DNA from: Mycolicibacterium hodleri
GTDB taxonomy: Bacteria; Actinomycetota; Actinomycetes; Mycobacteriales; Mycobacteriaceae
Assembly (NCBI RefSeq): GCF_006439015.1
Contig: NZ_RCZG01000001.1
Location: forward strand, 372,001 to 436,000
Direction of reading: 5' to 3'
DNA length: 64,000 nt
Positions 59,515-64,000 of this stretch are shown here, piece by piece; the first letter of the stretch is position 1, and each line of letters begins with the position of its first letter. Below the pieces are notes generated by a model. It ran no database searches. It saw nothing but the letters and a program-made list of their open reading frames with translations, and was not told where the DNA came from. Position numbers and translations under genes: made by a program.

Positions 59515-60267
59515 CTAAAGGTAGGTATCGACACCGAGTTTCACGGCGAGTGCCAAGCCTGCTGCGGCGATCATCAGTCGCAGCGGCGTTGCGGGCGCAC
59601 GTCGGACGATTGCCGGCCCGAGCCGCGAGCCCAGTAGACAACCGGCGCCCAGCGGGGCCACGGCCCACCAGTGGATCGGGGCGAACGCGATGAAGATCAT
59701 TGCGGCGACACCATTAGCCACGCCGAGGACGACGTTCTTGGTGGCGTTCGCGTGAGCCAATGACTCACCGCCGGTGCGCAGGAACAGCGCGAGCATCAGC
59801 ACCCCGGCCGCCGCACCAAAGAAGCCGCCGTATACGCAGATCGCCAGAACCGCGACACTCTCGACGAGGATCCGGACCGCCCCGCGTGGGGCTCCCGCGA
59901 CTCGCTCCCGCTGGGGTATGGCGATCAAGACGGCCGACGCCGCCAGCAGGACTGGCACGATGTTCTCGAATCCCTCGGCCGGGATCGCCAACAGAAGCTC
60001 GGCACCCGCTGCGCCTCCGACCAGCGCCGCAGGCACCAGACGCTTCAGTATGGAGCGCTGGCCGCGCAGCTCGGGCAGCGAGGCCGACACCGATCCGACG
60101 CCGTTGAACACGAGGGCCACGGTGTTGGTCACGTTCGCCGTGACCGGAGGCAGCCCGATCAGGAGAAGAGCGGGATAGGTGGTGAGCGAGGCCAGCCCGG
60201 CGATGCTGCCCACCAGGCCACCGCCGATTCCGGCGACGAAGAGAAGTGCCGCATCCCACCAAGTCAT
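59515..60267 (-). CDS. TauE/SafE-type sulfite/anion exporter
   Basis: A 250-residue membrane protein with 7-8 hydrophobic helices and the internal TauE/SafE repeat: AGIGGGLVGSIAGLASLTTY (~12-31) and GGFFGAAAGVLMLALFLRTGG (~146-166). Likely exports sulfite, sulfonate-derived anions or other organic anions. Next to a SulP transporter but with 48 bp between, and both on the minus strand, so possibly one ArsR-controlled sulfur unit. Confidence 0.9.
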   Translation of the reverse strand: MTWWDAALLFVAGIGGGLVGSIAGLASLTTYPALLLIGLPPVTANVTNTVALVFNGVGSVSASLPELRGQRSILKRLVPAALVGGAAGAELLLAIPAEGFENIVPVLLAASAVLIAIPQRERVAGAPRGAVRILVESVAVLAICVYGGFFGAAAGVLMLALFLRTGGESLAHANATKNVVLGVANGVAAMIFIAFAPIHWWAVAPLGAGCLLGSRLGPAIVRRAPATPLRLMIAAAGLALAVKLGVDTYL

Positions 60268-60315
60268 GTCGGCAAGAGCCTATGGGACTCCGATGTGCTT
60301 GCCGTGCGTCGTGTC

Positions 60316-61965
60316 TCAGCGCGCGGGTGCCGCGACGACGTGGCTGCGGGCATGCGCAATCGCGACGTCGAGCGAGTCGATCAGATGGTTTTCGTGCCGG
60401 AGGGAATCGATGACGCCGACATTGGTCAATAGTTCCAGGTGCTCGGCCTGGACGCCCTTGATGATGACGGTGATGCCGCGGGACTCCAGCTCCTGCGCGA
60501 TCTGGGCCAGGGTGTTCGCCCCTGTCGCATCGAGCATGCCCAAACTGGACATTCGGATGATCACCACCGACACCTCGGGTCGGTCGGCGTCGGTGATGGC
60601 ATTCGAGATCCGTTCGGCGACACCGAAGAACATCGCCCCATCCAGTCGCAAGAGTGCAATTCTCTCGTCGCCGGGAAGCGTTGGTCCGGGCAGGCTCTCG
60701 CGTGTGACGCTGCTGCGGCGTGCCACGGAACGCAACGTGAACACCGCCGCGACCACGATCCCGATCTCCACCGCCTCGATGAGATCGAAGCACACGGTGA
60801 CGATCGCAGTGAGGGCGAACGTGAGGGCGTCCGATCGGGTCGAGCGCACGATCCTGGCGACCGTCGTCCGAGAGATCATGCGGAACGACGTGACCATCAG
60901 CACGGCGGAAAGCGCGCACAGCGGTATCGCCGACACCGGACCGGTCGCGAAGTAGACGACGCAGAGCAGCAGCAGCGAGTGCACGATCGCGGAGACCCGG
61001 GTGACACCGCCGGACCGAACGTTGACCGCGGTGCGCGCAATCGCCCCCGTCGCGGGCATGCCGCCGAACAGTCCCGACGCCACCGACGCCATACCCTGAC
61101 CGACCAGTTCGCGGTTGGGGTCGTAGGGGCCGGTCGACGACATCGTCGCGGCGACGCGCGCCGACAGCAATGATTCGATGGCGGCAAGTGCGGCGATCGC
61201 CAGCGCCGCGCCGAACAGCGCCTTCAACGCACCGAGATCGGCGTCCGGCAATACCGGGGTCGGCAGATTCGAGGGAAGCTCGCCGATGCGAGCGACGGGC
61301 AGATGTGCGAATACCACCAACAGCGTTGCGGCCAGCACCGCCGTCAAGGATTCCGGGATGCCGCGGTGTATCCGAGGCAAGCCGATCATCAGTGCCGCGG
61401 CCAGCGCTGCGACGGCCAGAGTCGTGCCCGCGACAGCCCAGTCGGTGTGGCGCATCACCTCCCACGCCGCCAACAGCGGACTCCGGCCCGCCACGGCGCC
61501 GTGCCCCAATGCCGCGGGAATCTGCTGCAGGAAGATGATGATCGCGATACCGAGCGTGAAGCCCTCGATCACCGGCCAGGGGATGAACGTGACTGCCCGC
61601 CCGAGACCGGTGGCTCCGGCGGCCACCACGATCACCCCGGCCAAGACGGTCACCAGCGCGATGCTGCCCAAGCCGTATTGGATCACGATGGGGGCGAGCA
61701 CCACCGCCATGGCTCCGGTCGGGCCGGAAACCTGGACGTTCGAACCCCCGAACACCGCGGCCACCAGGCCTGCCACCACCGCGGTGATCAGACCGGCCGC
61801 CGCGCCCACCCCCGAGCTGATGCCGAACGCCAGCGCCAGCGGCAGTGCAACCACGCCGACGGTGGCGCCGGCAAGCACGTCGCGGCGCCACGACCTGGGT
61901 AGCTCGCTGTAATCGGAGCGGTGTGGCAGCAGTCTCTTCACCGCCTGGGCAGCGCCGCTCGTCAT
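60316..61965 (-). CDS. SulP-family sulfate permease with STAS domain
   Basis: A 549-residue transporter: about 10-12 membrane helices (GATVGVVALPLALAFGISSG, FGGSNVQVSGPTGAMAVVL, GLFGGMPATGAIARTAVNVR) and a C-terminal STAS domain (~425-540; ALLRLDGAMFFGVAERI, MSSLGMLDATGANTLAQIAQ). It transports sulfate, bicarbonate or dicarboxylates. ATG 61965 overlaps the ArsR stop by one base (TGATG), so it is translationally coupled to its regulator. Confidence 0.93.
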   Translation of the reverse strand: MTSGAAQAVKRLLPHRSDYSELPRSWRRDVLAGATVGVVALPLALAFGISSGVGAAAGLITAVVAGLVAAVFGGSNVQVSGPTGAMAVVLAPIVIQYGLGSIALVTVLAGVIVVAAGATGLGRAVTFIPWPVIEGFTLGIAIIIFLQQIPAALGHGAVAGRSPLLAAWEVMRHTDWAVAGTTLAVAALAAALMIGLPRIHRGIPESLTAVLAATLLVVFAHLPVARIGELPSNLPTPVLPDADLGALKALFGAALAIAALAAIESLLSARVAATMSSTGPYDPNRELVGQGMASVASGLFGGMPATGAIARTAVNVRSGGVTRVSAIVHSLLLLCVVYFATGPVSAIPLCALSAVLMVTSFRMISRTTVARIVRSTRSDALTFALTAIVTVCFDLIEAVEIGIVVAAVFTLRSVARRSSVTRESLPGPTLPGDERIALLRLDGAMFFGVAERISNAITDADRPEVSVVIIRMSSLGMLDATGANTLAQIAQELESRGITVIIKGVQAEHLELLTNVGVIDSLRHENHLIDSLDVAIAHARSHVVAAPAR

Positions 61966-62348
61966 CAGGACGTACCGAGGGGCGGAAGGGCGTCGAATGC
62001 CTCTAGCTGGTGCCTGCTCGCCTCGAGATTGTCAGCCAGGAAGGCGCGGGCGATCAGGAGAAGCTCCGAGATCCTCGGGTGGGCGAGCTGGTAGTACACG
62101 GCGTTCGCCACCCGACGACCGAGCACCACGTGGTGCCGCTTGAGAACGGCGAGGTGTTGGGAGAGGAGAGTCGGCTCGATGCCCGTTGCCGCCAGGATCT
62201 CGCTGACCGGTATCGGATGGTCGCTCGCCGACAGGATCTCCAGCGTCCTGATCCGTGCCGGATGCGCAAGTGCCTTGAACAGATTGGCCTTGATTTCGTA
62301 GAGGGGCCTCTCGGGCCGCTCCGCTCCGTAGGACACGTGTTGCGGCAC
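61965..62348 (-). CDS. ArsR-family regulator without metal-binding cysteines
   Basis: A 127-residue winged-HTH protein: LFKALAHPARIRTLEILSAS (~23-42), recognition helix IEPTLLSQHLAVLKRHHVVL (~56-75), wing and dimer helix. It contains no Cys, so the ELCVCD metal site of ArsR/SmtB is absent; sensing through other residues or a small molecule is likelier. GTG 62348 has AGGGG upstream. An 8-8-8 palindrome lies directly upstream, and SulP follows in the same transcript. Confidence 0.92.
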   Translation of the reverse strand: MPQHVSYGAERPERPLYEIKANLFKALAHPARIRTLEILSASDHPIPVSEILAATGIEPTLLSQHLAVLKRHHVVLGRRVANAVYYQLAHPRISELLLIARAFLADNLEASRHQLEAFDALPPLGTS

Positions 62349-62365
62349 CGGGCACCCCTGATTGA

Positions 62366-62389
62366 TGAATTGAATGAATTCTCAATTCA
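62366..62389. promoter_or_regulatory. 24-bp palindrome, ArsR operator
   Basis: TGAATTGA-ATGAATTC-TCAATTCA: exact 8-bp arms around an 8-bp centre, starting 18 bp upstream of the ArsR start codon. The AT-rich dyad is typical of ArsR-family operators and would cover the arsR-sulP promoter. Confidence 0.7.
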
Positions 62390-62490
62390 CCCTAGCCCCG
62401 ACAATCGCCTTTGGGCAATCCGGCGATAAATCGGGTTGCACGCCCCGGCCTTGGGCTACTACCGTGTCCCTCGTGCCGAAGCGACTCGTA

Positions 62491-62548
62491 GTAGCAACCC
62501 ACAGCGGGGTCTGACTCAGACCGACCCCTCGCTGTGGGTCGTTGCTAC
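62491..62548. promoter_or_regulatory. 58-bp long hairpin
   Basis: The left arm starts GTAGCAACCCACAGCGGGGT and the right arm ends GCTGTGGGTCGTTGCTAC. The arms pair over about 24 bases with small bulges (outer GTAGCAA/TTGCTAC, CCCACAGC/GCTGTGGG, inner GGTCTGA/TCAGACC). It lies 40 bp upstream of the LeuA-domain gene and about 140 bp before the divergent arsR. Could be an attenuator-like leader structure, a terminator, or a dispersed palindromic repeat. Confidence 0.6.
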
Positions 62549-62587
62549 ACCGTCGGTCAATTCCTCTGACAAGAGAAGACCGGCCAC

Positions 62588-63091
62588 ATGTCATCCCCTT
62601 CAGCGCCGCAATCCACCATTGGCGCAACGCCTTCCTTTGCAGCCCAATTCGACGGGCCGCTGCCTCGGGCGTTGCGCGAGGAGGCTGTTTCAATGTCCAA
62701 CGACGCATTCCTCGCCAGGTACGCGCCGGCATCAGGGCCGGTGCGGCTCGGATACTGGCAGTGCACTGACGCCGATCGGCCCGCCACCCGGCTGGGTCCC
62801 CAGGCACGCAACTATCAGGCGACGATCGCCGTCGGTGATCGGATCGGCACGTCCACCGCAGCGGCCAGCGGACCCGTCGGCGCCCTGACCGCGATGCTCC
62901 ACGACAGGGGCATCCCCGTCGAGATAGCGGCGTTTCACCAGCGGCACGCCGACGGCAACACGGCGACCTTCATCCGTGGATCCGACGGTCTCCGCGACGA
63001 GTGGGCGATGGGCTGGGCGGAGGACCCCACGCAGTCGGCGTTGCGCGCGGTGGTCGCGTGTGCGAACCGGCTAGCGCAGTCCCGCGCGTAG
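62588..63091 (+). CDS. stand-alone LeuA regulatory-domain-like protein
   Basis: A 167-residue protein with no catalytic barrel but resembling the C-terminal allosteric domain of 2-isopropylmalate synthase: NYQATIAVGDRIGTSTAAAS (~75-94), GPVGALTAMLHDRGIPVEIA, and DPTQSALRAVVACANRL. That domain binds leucine in LeuA. ATG 62588 keeps a conserved-looking N terminus; ATG 62693 has a stronger GAGGAGG site and would make a 132-residue form. A long hairpin precedes it. Role unknown: possible leucine sensor or partner of LeuA. Confidence 0.75.
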   Translation: MSSPSAPQSTIGATPSFAAQFDGPLPRALREEAVSMSNDAFLARYAPASGPVRLGYWQCTDADRPATRLGPQARNYQATIAVGDRIGTSTAAASGPVGALTAMLHDRGIPVEIAAFHQRHADGNTATFIRGSDGLRDEWAMGWAEDPTQSALRAVVACANRLAQSRA

Positions 63092-63454
63092 GAGCCATAC
63101 GCCAAGGCCCACGGCCGCGGCCGGGGCGGCGACCAGCGCCGCCGTCGACGGCGGCAGCGAACCGTCGCGCCTACCGACTACTGCGGCGGCCCCGTCGGCG
63201 GTGTCACACGCCAGCCCCAATGCCACCCACGCCAACCGCTCGTCTTCCGGCGCACGCAGTGTCGCGGCACCCACCACGACGTCGCGCACTCCGAAAAGCC
63301 GCCACAGATAGGCAGATTCGGCCTGAGCGGCACCACGCATGCCGAACAGGCGTGCGGTGGTCACCGGCCTGATCCAGGCCAGCGCGCCGATGCCGATGCG
63401 CGTCGCCGACAATCCGATCACGCTGGCGCGGGCGGCGGTCTCCTTTGACACCAC
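63071..63454 (-). CDS. small membrane protein (DUF4267-like)
   Basis: A 127-residue protein with about three or four hydrophobic helices (IGLSATRIGIGALAWI, ESAYLWRLFGVRDVVVGAAT, ALVAAPAAAVGLGVWLL). The WRLFGVRDVVVG segment is typical of this uncharacterised actinobacterial family. GTG 63454 or 63451 is possible. It starts one nt after the P450 stop, so the two are probably cotranscribed, and its 3' end overlaps the convergent LeuA-like gene by 21 bp. Confidence 0.75.
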   Translation of the reverse strand: MVSKETAARASVIGLSATRIGIGALAWIRPVTTARLFGMRGAAQAESAYLWRLFGVRDVVVGAATLRAPEDERLAWVALGLACDTADGAAAVVGRRDGSLPPSTAALVAAPAAAVGLGVWLLRAGLR

Positions 63455-63455
63455 C

Positions 63456-64000
63456 TCAGCGCAGTGTGCGCAGGACGATCGGCATGCCGTCCATGGGCAC
63501 GGGCATGCCGCCGTAGTCCCACACCTGGGTGCGACCGGGATGCGCGGGCTCCAGCCGATACTTGCGCAGCAGCCGGTGCATGATCGTCTTCACCTCGAGT
63601 TGACCGAACAACATGCCAATGCACTTGTGCGAGCCGCCACCGAACGGCGTGAATCCGAAGCGATGCGTCTTGTGCTCGCTTCGCGGTTCGGCGAATCGCT
63701 CGGGGTCGAACGTCATTGGGTCAGTCCAGATCTCGGGTAACCGGTGGGTCATCCCCGGGTACGTGACGACGTTCGTGCCCGACGGTATGTAGTGGCCCAA
63801 TAGCTCCGTGTCACGCACAGTGCGCCGCATGGCCCACTGCACGGGGCTGACCAGTCGCATCGACTCGTTCATGACGAGGTCGAGTGATTCGAGTTTCTCC
63901 AGCGATTCGATGTCCACGGGGCCGTCGCCGAGGCGGTCGGACTCGTCGCGGCAGCGGTCCTGCCATTCGGGATTCTCGGCGAGGTAGTAGGCCATCGTGG
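63456..64000 (-). CDS. cytochrome P450 (5' end beyond window)
   Basis: C-terminal ~181 residues of a P450: the ExxR motif in NESMRLVSPVQWAMRRT, the PERF segment (FDPERFAEP), and the heme-ligand loop FGFTPFGGGSHKCIGMLFG with the Cys ligand. It ends MPIVLRTLR before TGA 63456-63458. The gene runs off the right edge. The steroid/lipid-type CYP51/CYP136-like appearance (HxCIG with GGGSH) is noted, but no subfamily is assigned. An NAD(P)H- and ferredoxin-dependent mono-oxygenase. Confidence 0.93.
   Translation of the reverse strand, partial: TMAYYLAENPEWQDRCRDESDRLGDGPVDIESLEKLESLDLVMNESMRLVSPVQWAMRRTVRDTELLGHYIPSGTNVVTYPGMTHRLPEIWTDPMTFDPERFAEPRSEHKTHRFGFTPFGGGSHKCIGMLFGQLEVKTIMHRLLRKYRLEPAHPGRTQVWDYGGMPVPMDGMPIVLRTLR

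Noticed and set aside
59765..61891. 708-codon minus-strand frame overlapping TauE and SulP
   Set aside because: Arg/Gly-rich alternative frame of two well-supported transporters.
1..64000. tRNA, rRNA and insertion sequences
   Set aside because: No cloverleaf-type segment, rRNA-like conserved stretch, transposase frame or terminal inverted repeats with target duplication was recognised by eye; a dedicated search could still find one.

Overview
The window looks like chromosomal DNA of a fast-growing environmental mycobacterium (Mycolicibacterium type). Evidence: high GC with strongly G/C-biased third positions; GTG and TTG starts; several probable leaderless genes; and neighbourhoods that match Mycobacterium tuberculosis from memory: a TetR/molybdopterin oxidoreductase pair like Rv0196-Rv0197, a c-di-GMP enzyme next to MoeY like Rv1354c-Rv1355c, and ligB-cstA like Rv3062-Rv3063. 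No rRNA, tRNA, CRISPR or insertion sequence was seen.

Layout. 1-3 kb: end of an N-acyl-amino-acid-type amidohydrolase, then fmdB and formamidase. 3-7 kb: aromatic ring-cleavage cluster (VOC dioxygenase-like protein divergent from monooxygenase-TetR-SnoaL-FAH hydrolase). 7-14 kb: membrane class III nucleotide cyclase, acyl-CoA ligase, WhiB protein, TetR with a large palindromic operator, AraC, amidohydrolase, PhyH dioxygenase. 14-18 kb: coupled operon TetR-molybdopterin oxidoreductase-thiolase-like-DUF35. 18.5-22 kb: two adjacent broken acyl-CoA dehydrogenases behind a butyrolactone-receptor-like TetR. 22-28 kb: flavoprotein converging on a tight operon of a GNAT-like synthase, an E1-like/nitroreductase fusion (MoeY) and a GAF-GGDEF-EAL c-di-GMP enzyme. 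28-37 kb: intact beta-oxidation genes (MaoC hydratase, two FadE, FabG-like SDR, two thiolases, crotonase) with GntR and TetR regulators. 37.8-45 kb: eroded catabolic region with a DapA/amidohydrolase deletion fusion, a deleted and frameshifted FadE, a broken acyl-CoA carboxylase, and short gene tails beside intact genes. 45-57 kb: YbdD-CstA-LigB, two VWA membrane proteins, sulfite-oxidase-like protein, SDR, pyruvate dehydrogenase (quinone), zinc-metallopeptidase lipoprotein. 57-64 kb: cutinase, fused remnants of IclR and SDR genes, APH-like kinase, TauE/SafE, ArsR-SulP, a LeuA-regulatory-domain protein and the end of a P450.

Most intact accessory genes serve CoA-ester catabolism: activation, dehydrogenation, hydration, oxidation, thiolysis or retro-aldol cleavage, each small operon having its own local regulator. 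Many regulators sit beside perfect palindromes that overlap predicted promoters. The most striking overall feature is gene decay. At least five CoA-catabolic or related reading frames carry nonsense codons, single-base frameshifts or internal deletions, and several intergenic stretches hold only the 3' tails of vanished genes.

All homology statements come from reading the sequence and remembered families. No database search or alignment was run.
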